NCBI GenBank assembly: GCA_035294305.1
Contig: DATGLD010000030.1
Span: 310,001 to 374,000, forward strand
Direction: 5' to 3'
DNA from: DASRBN01 sp035294305
GTDB taxonomy: Bacteria; Chloroflexota; Ktedonobacteria; Ktedonobacterales; Ktedonobacteraceae
DNA length: 64,000 nucleotides
Shown piece after piece: positions 8,840 to 16,298 of this stretch. A model generated the notes under the pieces. That model was not told the DNA's origin and did not search any database. It worked only from the letters and a program-made list of their open reading frames with translations. The translations under genes were made by a program, and so were the position numbers. Within the stretch, counting starts at the first letter, position 1. Every line of letters starts with the position of its first letter.

Positions 8840-9784
8840 TTATACAATAGACGTGGTATCCAACTCCATCAGGTCTTCTTGCACGAATCCCTCCGTCAAA
8901 TTGAATTCCTCCAGCGCGTCCATCGCTGTCCGGTACTCTTCCCAGGTGAGCCGCCGGTTCAAAATAGGGTCATTGACAGCTTTCCAGGCGGGAAAGTATT
9001 GATCCATCAGGCTGACGGGTGTATCGGGACCAAGTTCTTCCGCGATCCAGCGCAACACCTCGCGTGTGCCTGAAATGTCCTCTGGCATCACCAGGTGGCG
9101 AATCAGCAGGCCGCGCCGCGCGATGCCCTCTTCATCAACCTCCAACGGGCCAACCTGGCGATACATCTCTCGCAACGTCGCCTGGTTGGATTCGACGTAA
9201 TGCGGCATTTTCGAGGTGCGCAGCGCGTGCTTGTTATCAGAATATTTGGAATCGGGCAGGTAGATATCGACTACGCCATCCAGCAGTTTCAGCGTCTCCA
9301 GGTTTTCGTATCCGGCGCAGTTGTAGACGAGAGGCAGGCGCAATCCCTTGCCACAGGCGATGACCAGGGCGGCAAGAATCTGGGGCACGAAATGCGTCGG
9401 CGTCACCAGGTCCAGGTTGTGGCAGCGTTTCTTTTGCAGGTACATCATCATATCGGCCAGTCGTTCGGGTCCGACGCGATGTCCTAATCCCCCCTGGCTC
9501 AATGAGAAATTCTGGCAATATGTGCAGCGCGCCTGGCAGTAGCCGAAGAAGATGGTTCCTGCGCCGCGCGTGCCGCTGATCGGTGGTTCCTCGCGGCGAT
9601 GGACATTCCAGGATGCCACGATTGCCTCAGTGCCTGAGCGGCACACGCCGGTCTTGCCTGCGATGCGGTTGCAGCGACAATTCTGCGGGCAGATGGTACA
9701 CTGGCGCAGCACTTCCCACGCCGCGGCAGCGCGTTCCGCCAGTTCGCCCGTTTCATATAGTTGAAGATAGCTTGGATAGAGCAT
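8840..9784 (-). CDS. Radical SAM protein, PflX-like (COG1313 type)
   Basis: This 314-residue radical SAM enzyme has the cluster motif CQARCTYC (CxxxCxxC) and a preceding Cys-rich stretch CTICPQNCRCNRIAGKTGVC. That layout is typical of PflX-like relatives of pyruvate formate-lyase activase. The substrate is unknown. An ATG at 9793 overlaps the stop of the upstream gene (ATGA), but the ATG at 9784 has GAGG ten bases upstream and is preferred. It follows the phosphotriesterase-like gene without a gap, so the two are probably translated together. Confidence 0.85.
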   Translation of the reverse strand: MLYPSYLQLYETGELAERAAAAWEVLRQCTICPQNCRCNRIAGKTGVCRSGTEAIVASWNVHRREEPPISGTRGAGTIFFGYCQARCTYCQNFSLSQGGLGHRVGPERLADMMMYLQKKRCHNLDLVTPTHFVPQILAALVIACGKGLRLPLVYNCAGYENLETLKLLDGVVDIYLPDSKYSDNKHALRTSKMPHYVESNQATLREMYRQVGPLEVDEEGIARRGLLIRHLVMPEDISGTREVLRWIAEELGPDTPVSLMDQYFPAWKAVNDPILNRRLTWEEYRTAMDALEEFNLTEGFVQEDLMELDTTSIV

Positions 9785-9789
9785 GGAAG

Positions 9790-10845
9790 TCATACCTCTA
9801 GTGTTAGCAAACGTTTCGGCGTTTCGATCAATATTGTATCCAATTCTTGCTGGGAGACGCCCACATGTCGTAAGCGCGGCACAATATTGCGCAGCAAATG
9901 ATCCCAGCCCCAACCTCCATAGCGATGAAATTGGATGCGGGTACAGATATCGTGCGCCAGTGTCACCTGCGCCCCGTAGCCTTTTTCCAGCAGGCGCAGC
10001 AAGCACTCGATGCGCTCGGTATCGCGTGGCTCCTGCGCGAAACTACGATCAAAATAGGTCTCTGAACCAAAAGTATCGAACGAGAGGACAGCGCCTCGTT
10101 CGGCTATGCGCGCGTGCCATGGCGGCTCGACCAGTTCGTCACAATGGCTGATAGCGACCCTGGTCAGGTCCGCGCCCTCTTCTTCCAGGATGTCCAGGAT
10201 GCGCAGGTGTTCGTGTCCCCAGATGAGAGGGTGAACGTTGATGCTAGCCCCCGTTCGACGCTGCACGCGAGCCGCCGCCCGCAGCTGGCGTTCCTCGAAT
10301 GGATAGATGGGAGAACTCGTTCCTAATTCCCCCATCAAACCCGCGCGTATCGTTGTACCATACATGCCCTCACCGAGCCAGCTCAGGAAATCATTGGCGA
10401 TTTCCTCAGTGCTGCGCTCATGCAGGGATTCCGGGAGCAAAGGCTGCCGGTAATAGCCACATCCCGCTACTATATGGATGCCGGTACGTTCAGAGACACG
10501 GCAAAGCGCCTCCGGGTCGGGCTTAATACCGACGGTGGTCATATCGATGAGACTGTTCCCACCTGCATCCTTGTAATAGCGCAGTTCGCGTATGCTCAAC
10601 TCGGAATCGTCGATCAACAGGTTGGGCCGCGAATCATACGGATTGCGGAGCAACTCGCCCAGATTTTCCAGAGTTGGCTCCTGATCGACCAGATGTGCGC
10701 GCTCCGCGGGCGGATCATCCCACAAACCGCGCAGGTCGATTAGCACATGCTCGTGACCCAGCGTAATGCCCAGTGCATCAGGAGCAATTGGGCCTAGCAC
10801 CGTTCTGATGATCGAGTCGTTCCTGCCTTTGTCCGTTTGAGACAT
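9790..10845 (-). CDS. Phosphotriesterase-family metal hydrolase
   Basis: This is a 351-residue protein of the phosphotriesterase/amidohydrolase fold (Php/PTE family). It has the N-terminal metal motif GHEHV and further conserved His/Asp segments (INVHPLIWGHEH, AISHCDE, LAHDICTR). Family members act as lactonases or esterases, so the name does not prove activity on phosphotriesters. The start at 10845 is supported by AAGG eight bases upstream; the frame also opens at a TTG at 10866. It lies between the Arg-rich protein gene (35 bases upstream) and the radical SAM gene. Confidence 0.87.
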   Translation of the reverse strand: MSQTDKGRNDSIIRTVLGPIAPDALGITLGHEHVLIDLRGLWDDPPAERAHLVDQEPTLENLGELLRNPYDSRPNLLIDDSELSIRELRYYKDAGGNSLIDMTTVGIKPDPEALCRVSERTGIHIVAGCGYYRQPLLPESLHERSTEEIANDFLSWLGEGMYGTTIRAGLMGELGTSSPIYPFEERQLRAAARVQRRTGASINVHPLIWGHEHLRILDILEEEGADLTRVAISHCDELVEPPWHARIAERGAVLSFDTFGSETYFDRSFAQEPRDTERIECLLRLLEKGYGAQVTLAHDICTRIQFHRYGGWGWDHLLRNIVPRLRHVGVSQQELDTILIETPKRLLTLEV

Positions 10846-10879
10846 AACGCGAACCTTATTCCACAAGCATCACTGACAA

Positions 10880-12112
10880 CTACGACCTGGGCCACTTGAA
10901 GCCGCGCTGCGATGGCCTTGGAACGGCTGCCCCGGCACCGGAGCTACCCTTCTTGTCCCTGCTTTTTCTGGTACGCGCGACCTGGCTCGCTTTACGGGCG
11001 GGCGGTTTTGCAGTTGTAGCAGCTTTAGGTTGTGCGCTCTTTTTAGGAGGTGTTCCTGGTACCGCTTTCACCCGTTTGCGAGGAACCTCTTCTCGCGCTA
11101 CCTCGGGTGGTGTCCTTTTTGGCTGGACATGAGATACCAGGGCGCCCGTTTCCTGTGATACATCCGTCCAGAATTCCGCGTTTTTGCGCTGGACGCGTCG
11201 TGGTCCTTTCAGGACGCGCCCATCAGGAAGGCGTGTCACATGCCGCTCTTCCGTCTGCTCCGTATTGTCTTTATACGGTCGCTGCTGTTCGGCACGATGC
11301 CTGGGAGCCTGAGAGGTGTTGAAGGACTCGTAATCGCCTTCATACAGCTCGTCTTCCGGTGTAGCCTCGTTGGTATAGCGGCGAGGCTGCCGCGCGTAAT
11401 GTTCGCGCGGTCCCTGCGGGCGGCTCTGCCAGCGTGGATTGTGAGCATTGCGCCGCGAATCGCCATGCTCAGGCCGGTAATTTCGATCATACCTATCGTA
11501 ACTACGTGGCGAGCGGTCATTACGGTCAAACTCTCTGCGCTGCCGGTTAGCGCCGGGATAGCCTCGTTGCGCGTAGTCCCTGCTATGGTCCCGGTCGCGC
11601 GAGTTGGGCCGGTCATCGGCGTACTGGGCATGCTCGCGGTAATCGCGGCGCTCGCCGCGTTCTCCCTGCCTGCCTGTCCTGTCCTGGTGACCGCGGCGTT
11701 CGCCATAACGTGGCTCGTCAAAATTGCGCCTGCCAGAGTCGTAGGAGCGAGAACGGGGACCGCGATTGCTTTCGGGAGCGCGGTCATCGTGCCGGTAATT
11801 GCCCTGGCGGTTTTCATATGGCCGGTGGCCATTCGTGTTGCGACCATATTGAGCGGGGGAACGATCCAATTGCCGGTCGGGCCGCCCGTAATCGCGGCCC
11901 GGTTGCCCGGCGTTGTCGTTGTTTCTACTGCGTGGGCGGTAGTCCGCATGATTTTGTTGTGCCCCAGTCTCCCATCCACGATCTACCGCGCTGCGATTGA
12001 GTCGAGGTCGAGCAGGACGAGGAGACCGCTCATCTCCGTACCTGCCTGAGGAATAATTGCGAGAGGACGGTCGCACGTCGTCTCGCCTCTGCTTCTTGAA
12101 ATCTCTGGTCAT
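10880..12112 (-). CDS. Arg/Asp/Tyr-rich disordered protein
   Basis: This is a 410-residue protein of extreme composition. The first two thirds are low-complexity Arg, Asp, Tyr, Asn, Gly and Ser (for example YGERRGHQDRTGRQGERGE, RNYRPEHGDSRRN). A short conserved-looking block RLPDGRVLKGPRRVQRKN then EFWTDVSQETGALV follows. The C-terminus is Lys/Pro/Ala-rich (KRVKAVPGTPPKKSAQPKAA) and ends in FKWPRS. The composition resembles RGG/RDY-type RNA-binding or condensate-forming proteins; no enzyme domain is seen. A 269-codon frame on the other strand is a by-product of this composition. The start at 12112 follows GGAAAGGA. It is first in a minus-strand operon. Confidence 0.75.
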   Translation of the reverse strand: MTRDFKKQRRDDVRPSSRNYSSGRYGDERSPRPARPRLNRSAVDRGWETGAQQNHADYRPRSRNNDNAGQPGRDYGRPDRQLDRSPAQYGRNTNGHRPYENRQGNYRHDDRAPESNRGPRSRSYDSGRRNFDEPRYGERRGHQDRTGRQGERGERRDYREHAQYADDRPNSRDRDHSRDYAQRGYPGANRQRREFDRNDRSPRSYDRYDRNYRPEHGDSRRNAHNPRWQSRPQGPREHYARQPRRYTNEATPEDELYEGDYESFNTSQAPRHRAEQQRPYKDNTEQTEERHVTRLPDGRVLKGPRRVQRKNAEFWTDVSQETGALVSHVQPKRTPPEVAREEVPRKRVKAVPGTPPKKSAQPKAATTAKPPARKASQVARTRKSRDKKGSSGAGAAVPRPSQRGFKWPRS

Positions 12113-12290
12113 GTGTCCTTTCCAAATTGGGCGAATAAAGGATAGAGGTAGGTATACTTTTGCGAGGAGGACGTGTAGACGTGATCTGCTCCCTATCAAC
12201 ATCCGTCGGTCATTCTGCACCCGCTCCTGATTATAGCGCACGTCGATACACGAGATTAGATGGCATGAATGGAAATTGTGCGCCGGGTAT

Positions 12291-12319
12291 AGTATAGCAC
12301 ACTGTCCAGGGCCTGTCTA
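12291..12319 (-). promoter_or_regulatory. Sigma-70-type promoter for the 12112-7633 operon
   Basis: On the minus strand, TAGACA (12319-12314) is separated by 17 bases from TATACT (12296-12291), which has an extended TGC directly before it. It would give a leader of about 170 bases before the Arg-rich protein gene. Confidence 0.6.
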
Positions 12320-12341
12320 ATAATAATTGCTTAGAAAATGC

Positions 12342-13418
12342 TTACTGGGTCGGCGTTGGTTGTGGTGTGGGAACCGCTCCCTCATGTAATGGCACACCCG
12401 TGTAATTCAACACTCCACTGCCGTACATGGCAAGCCTCTGCTGCAGTAACTCATCCGGCAGCAGTGGCCGTAGCATGACCTGGTAGTAGAGCCCGTTTTC
12501 CTGGAAATCTTCCTCTTGCTGGCCGTTAAGAAGTCTGGAAATTGCCTGGCGCTGCTGCGCGTTCAGCAGTATGGCAGTGTGGGGTACTGTATAGGTCAGA
12601 CATCCCGTATCGGCGTTGGGACTGGTAATATCTTGCGGAATGATGCCGCATTCAAATGTGGCCGCCTGGTAGAGGGTAAAATCATTCAATGACCAGGTAG
12701 GAATATTCTGTGTCAGGTTGGGGTTGAAGTCCTGGTGAACAAGCAGCGCGCTATCCTGGCTGGTGTAGGGATGCAATGGTCCTTGCACGGCATTTTGAAT
12801 GCTGGTAAGCGCGCTACCCAGGCTCTTATAATCTGCCAGGGCCTGGGCGCTCTCACTCTCCGGCAGATTTCCGAATGGGCCATAGATATATTGATATTGC
12901 TTCCCATTGACAGACAATAGAAGCACAGTCGCGTTCTGATCGGGTATATCGTAAAACGTCTGCTGGCTTAATTTGAGTAAGCTATCACTATCCACCAGCG
13001 TATGCAGCAGTTGCTGTAATGATGTAGTACCTATTTTGCCCTCCTGCATCTGCAAGCCGGGACCCAGAATGAATGTGCCATCGCCATAGATACTGATATC
13101 AGGGCTCATCTCAAGCGACCCAAGATTGCCGCCTCCATAAAATGTGCGAATGAGCACGTCTTGCGGATTGGTGCTGTAGGTGATGGTTCCATTGGCGCCC
13201 GTCGATAAAGAGGCTTTCTGACCTGTGCTGCTTGACGAGGAGGAACTGGAGCCAAGATCACAGGCTGTAAAGAGCATCGCGAAGATGCAGGAGAGCATGA
13301 GAAGACAACCGAACCTGGGAAGTGTAAAGTACCTGGAACGAAACGACGAGGCAGGAACGCCAGGTATTGCGCCTTGCGGGGCAACAGGGTGAGGTCGTTT
13401 GAAGTAGCCAGGACCCAT
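12342..13418 (-). CDS. Hypothetical lipoprotein
   Basis: This is a 358-residue exported lipoprotein of unknown function. A long basic N-terminus is followed by a hydrophobic segment (CLLMLSCIFAMLF) and a lipobox (FTAC), and then a serine tract. The mature part contains repeated globular-looking segments (DVLIRTFYGGGNLG, DISIYGDGTFILGPG, VNGKQYQYIYGPFGN), suggesting an extracellular beta-rich domain. AAAGGAG precedes the start codon by a normal distance. It stands apart from the MFS gene, which ends in its own terminator. Confidence 0.75.
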   Translation of the reverse strand: MGPGYFKRPHPVAPQGAIPGVPASSFRSRYFTLPRFGCLLMLSCIFAMLFTACDLGSSSSSSSSTGQKASLSTGANGTITYSTNPQDVLIRTFYGGGNLGSLEMSPDISIYGDGTFILGPGLQMQEGKIGTTSLQQLLHTLVDSDSLLKLSQQTFYDIPDQNATVLLLSVNGKQYQYIYGPFGNLPESESAQALADYKSLGSALTSIQNAVQGPLHPYTSQDSALLVHQDFNPNLTQNIPTWSLNDFTLYQAATFECGIIPQDITSPNADTGCLTYTVPHTAILLNAQQRQAISRLLNGQQEEDFQENGLYYQVMLRPLLPDELLQQRLAMYGSGVLNYTGVPLHEGAVPTPQPTPTQ

Positions 13419-13432
13419 CGAAGAACTCCTTT

Positions 13433-13456
13433 AATAGATTTCCTGCTAAATCTATT
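13433..13456. promoter_or_regulatory. Inverted repeat upstream of lipoprotein gene
   Basis: AATAGATTT (13433-13441) and AAATCTATT (13448-13456) are perfect 9-base arms around CCTGCT. It lies directly upstream of the ribosome binding site of the lipoprotein gene, so it could be an operator or a translational hairpin. Confidence 0.5.
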
Positions 13457-13472
13457 GTAGCAGGTGAGCAGG

Positions 13473-13522
13473 CGAATTAAAAAGAGGGTTGGTATACCGG
13501 TCTACGGCATAGCAACCCTCTT
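13473..13522 (-). terminator. Rho-independent terminator of the MFS gene
   Basis: CAACCCTCTT (13522-13513 read on the minus strand pairs with 13491-13482) forms a perfect 10-base stem. It is followed on the minus strand by a T-run (TTTTAATTC). Confidence 0.75.
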
Positions 13523-13552
13523 CTCGTCGTTTCGTACAGCACGATTGATTGC

Positions 13553-15274
13553 CTACATCATCGTAGCCATGACGCCCTCGTGCTCAGGAGCGGCATCTTC
13601 CATACCCTCGACAACACCACTGGCGATGTTCTTCTTGCCTTTCAGCGCAATCTCCTTGATGAAGAAGACCGAGATGAGGCCGAGGATCATAATGACCAGG
13701 CTCAGTACGAAGACGTTGTGAATGCCCTGCGCCAGACCGATTCTCACTGCCTCGATCACCTGGTTGAGCAGCGCCACGGCCTGAGGACCACCCTTAGCAG
13801 CCGCGGACTGCATCTGCGATAATGCATCGGGCGATAACAAGATCTGCGGGTTGTTAAAAGCGGCCAGGAATTTTGCCGGGATAGCCTGCTTGACCGTCGC
13901 GGGCAGCGCGTTCTGGAACGCTGGCAGGTAGGCCGAGGTCATGACCGAACCCATGGCAGCGAGACCAATCGTGCCGCCGATCTGCCGGAAGAAGACCAGC
14001 GCCGAGGTCGCCTGTCCGATCTTCTTCGGCAGGGCGTTCTGCACAATCAGCGTATAGAGTGCCATACCAAAGCCCATGCCGAAACCGAGTACAAGCATAG
14101 CGATCAGTACGTCCGTGTTGGTCGAATGCACGTCCAGGCGTACCATCATATAGGTGCCGATGACGCTCACCGCCATGCCGAAGATCGCAATCCACTTGTA
14201 TTTGCCCAATCGCGAAACCAGTTGGCCGGAAATGACGCTGCCTACAATCGAAGTCAGCATCAAAGGCGTCAGGATCAGGCCGCTGCTGGTGGCTGAACTA
14301 CCCACCACGCCCTGCACGAAGAGCGGGATGAAGAAGATGCTGCCGAATAGTCCCATACCAAAGATGATCGTTACCACAGTTGAGACGCTGAAAATGCTAT
14401 TTTTGAACAGGCTCGGCTCGATAATCGGTTGCCCACCGCGCCTCTCCAGCCAAGCCTGGTAGACGACGAAGATGGTCAGGACAATCGCGGAACCTGCGAA
14501 CAGGCCGATAATCTGCGGCGAAAGCCAGGCATATTGCGTGCCCGCCCACGTGAAGCCGAGGAGCAGCGGGACGGTTCCCAACACGAGCAGTGCCGCACCC
14601 GTGTAATCAATCGAGATCTGCTTCGCTTTGCCACGCAATGTGGGCATCAGGAAGATCAGAACCAGCAAAGCTACCAGGCCGATGGGCACGTTGACGTAGA
14701 AGACCCAGCGCCAGGTCGAGTTCTGGGTAATCCAGCCACCAAGCGTCGGGCCGACAATCGCCGACAGCCCCCAGACACCGCCGGTTACGCCCTGCCACTT
14801 GCCGCGCTCGCGAGGAGTGAACAGGTCGCCGACAATGGCGATGGCAATCGGCATCAGAGCGCCCGCGCCGATACCCTGGAAGGCGCGGAACGCAATCAAC
14901 TCGTTCATCGATTGGGAAGCGCCCGAAAGCGCTGAACCGATCAGGAAGATGACGACGCCAAACAGGAAAATGGGTTTGCGACCAACCAGATCAGAGAGTT
15001 TGCCATAGATCGGTACGACGACAGTTGAAGTAAGCAGGTAAGCCGTTGAAACCCAGGTATAGCGATCAAAGCCTTGCAGGTCGGCGATGACTCGCGGCAT
15101 GGCCGTCGAGACAATCGTTTGATCCAGCGAGGCGAGCAGCATGACCATCAGCACACCTAGCATGGTCAGCAGCGTATCGCGCCTGGAATAGAGCGGCGCT
15201 TCATATTCTTCTACTTGCTTTGCGCTATTTGATGTCAGAGCCAGGGCATCAGATTGCGCTGATGAATTTTTCAT
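13553..15274 (-). CDS. MFS drug:proton antiporter, DHA2 (EmrB/QacA) type
   Basis: This is a 573-residue 14-helix major facilitator, an inner-membrane multidrug exporter by family. Marks are LDQTIVSTAMPRV in helix 1, YGKLSDLVGRKP (motif A), RAFQGIGAGALMP, and GVTGGVWGLSAIVGPTLGGW (motif C, antiporter). AAGGAG lies upstream of the start. The TetR regulator gene ends 15 bases upstream on the same strand, so efflux is probably regulated by substrate through that repressor. The substrate is not predictable by eye. Confidence 0.93.
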   Translation of the reverse strand: MKNSSAQSDALALTSNSAKQVEEYEAPLYSRRDTLLTMLGVLMVMLLASLDQTIVSTAMPRVIADLQGFDRYTWVSTAYLLTSTVVVPIYGKLSDLVGRKPIFLFGVVIFLIGSALSGASQSMNELIAFRAFQGIGAGALMPIAIAIVGDLFTPRERGKWQGVTGGVWGLSAIVGPTLGGWITQNSTWRWVFYVNVPIGLVALLVLIFLMPTLRGKAKQISIDYTGAALLVLGTVPLLLGFTWAGTQYAWLSPQIIGLFAGSAIVLTIFVVYQAWLERRGGQPIIEPSLFKNSIFSVSTVVTIIFGMGLFGSIFFIPLFVQGVVGSSATSSGLILTPLMLTSIVGSVISGQLVSRLGKYKWIAIFGMAVSVIGTYMMVRLDVHSTNTDVLIAMLVLGFGMGFGMALYTLIVQNALPKKIGQATSALVFFRQIGGTIGLAAMGSVMTSAYLPAFQNALPATVKQAIPAKFLAAFNNPQILLSPDALSQMQSAAAKGGPQAVALLNQVIEAVRIGLAQGIHNVFVLSLVIMILGLISVFFIKEIALKGKKNIASGVVEGMEDAAPEHEGVMATMM

Positions 15275-15289
15275 AAGTAAGTAATCTCC

Positions 15290-15919
15290 TTAGACAGTAA
15301 TTCCTTTAAAGTAGATGCGAGCAAGGTGTTTGGCCAGTTCATTGGCCGGGATATGCTCCTCATTCAATAAGCGTGAATAACTTCTTGGCGACATGAAACT
15401 GAAAAATGTGCTGAGCATAACAGCCGTTGGGATCGAGCTATCGAACTCGCCCGCCGCCTTCCCCTCTTCAAACAATGCGGTCATGTCAGCGGCGATTTCC
15501 TCCCATAAATCGCGCACGCAGGCTTTCCTTTCTAGAATATTCTGTTTGAGTTCGGCAAAATTGGAGATCGAATAGAACAGTTGCATGCGCCTTGTGAAGA
15601 GGCTGCCATACAATTGTTCAAGGATAATTTCGGCCTTTGCACGCGGCGTCAAAGAGGATGAGGCAAGCGTTGTTTTGATCAATTGCAGCAGCTTCTCCAT
15701 ATCGCGCTGAAAGATCGCGACAACCAGGTCCTCTTTGCTGGGGAAGTGCAGGTACACGGTCCCCTTGGCGATCCCCACGCGAGCGGCGATCTCATCTATT
15801 GACGTTTCATAATAGCCCTTGTCCATTAATACTTCTTCCGCCTCCTTGAGAATAAGCTCTTCGCGTTCCTGGCGTTGCTTCTCTTTAAGCGAGCGGTGTG
15901 CGGTAACGGGTTGCATCAT
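15290..15919 (-). CDS. TetR family transcriptional regulator
   Basis: This is a 209-residue TetR-type repressor with an N-terminal helix-turn-helix (IDEIAARVGIAKGTVYLHFPSKEDL, residues about 41-65) and a variable ligand-binding domain. It is encoded directly upstream of the DHA2 exporter in one transcription unit and most likely represses both genes. GGAGG precedes the tandem ATG start. A palindrome at 16002-16015 in its promoter region is the likely operator. Confidence 0.93.
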   Translation of the reverse strand: MMQPVTAHRSLKEKQRQEREELILKEAEEVLMDKGYYETSIDEIAARVGIAKGTVYLHFPSKEDLVVAIFQRDMEKLLQLIKTTLASSSLTPRAKAEIILEQLYGSLFTRRMQLFYSISNFAELKQNILERKACVRDLWEEIAADMTALFEEGKAAGEFDSSIPTAVMLSTFFSFMSPRSYSRLLNEEHIPANELAKHLARIYFKGITV

Positions 15920-16001
15920 TGCGCCTCCGTAATCTTCTATCTTTGACCGGGACGATAATCTCTGACAATAATAACAAAGTTTGAACGATAAGTATTCTAT
16001 T

Positions 16002-16015
16002 TGACTTATCAGTCA
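16002..16015. promoter_or_regulatory. Candidate TetR operator
   Basis: TGACT TATC AGTCA is a perfect inverted repeat with 5-base arms. It lies 83 bases upstream of the tetR start codon and close to a TAGAAT-like -10 element on the minus strand (15999-15994). Confidence 0.5.
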
Positions 16016-16058
16016 TAATTTTACATGGAAGTCAGAGAAAAGTCAAGAGGTTGGAACA

Positions 16059-16298
16059 TTCGGCCAGCGATCTGCCGCCCGCTTCTATATCGCTGTCGCG
16101 CCCAAACTTCCCCCTGACCTCACTACTACTGTCGATGAAGTCAATGGCGCGCCTGCGCTACTTGGCTGGGTAGGGCCACAGCTGGAATGGGTCATGACGC
16201 TCGATGTTGTGGATGAGCATATACAGGGCTTGCGCCTGGTTATGAATCCCGATAAGCTCGCTTTTATCCGGCGACAACTGGAAGAACGGCAATGTTAG
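16059..16298 (+). pseudogene. Remnant of an ECF41/SigJ-type sigma factor (C-terminus)
   Basis: Translating in the frame that ends at the TAG at 16296 gives about 79 residues, including SAARFYIAVAP, VDEVNGAPALLGWVG, VMTLDVVDEHIQGLRLVM and NPDKLAFI. EVNG.PAL and NPDKL are hallmarks of the SnoaL-like C-terminal extension of ECF41 sigma factors (SigJ group). No start codon is present near the beginning, a stop lies at 16002, and the sigma2/sigma4 DNA-binding domains are missing. This is therefore a 3' remnant. Its stop overlaps the stop of the convergent ABC exporter gene. Confidence 0.75.

Noticed and set aside
8441..9073. A 210-codon plus-strand frame over the prenyl synthase 5' end and radical SAM 3' end
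   Set aside because: It crosses two well-supported genes on the other strand and shows no family sequence.
11240..12049. A 269-codon hydrophobic open frame opposite the Arg-rich protein gene
   Set aside because: It has no ribosome binding site and its composition mirrors the Arg/Asp/Tyr codons of the other strand. The minus-strand frame has a promoter, ribosome binding site and operon context.
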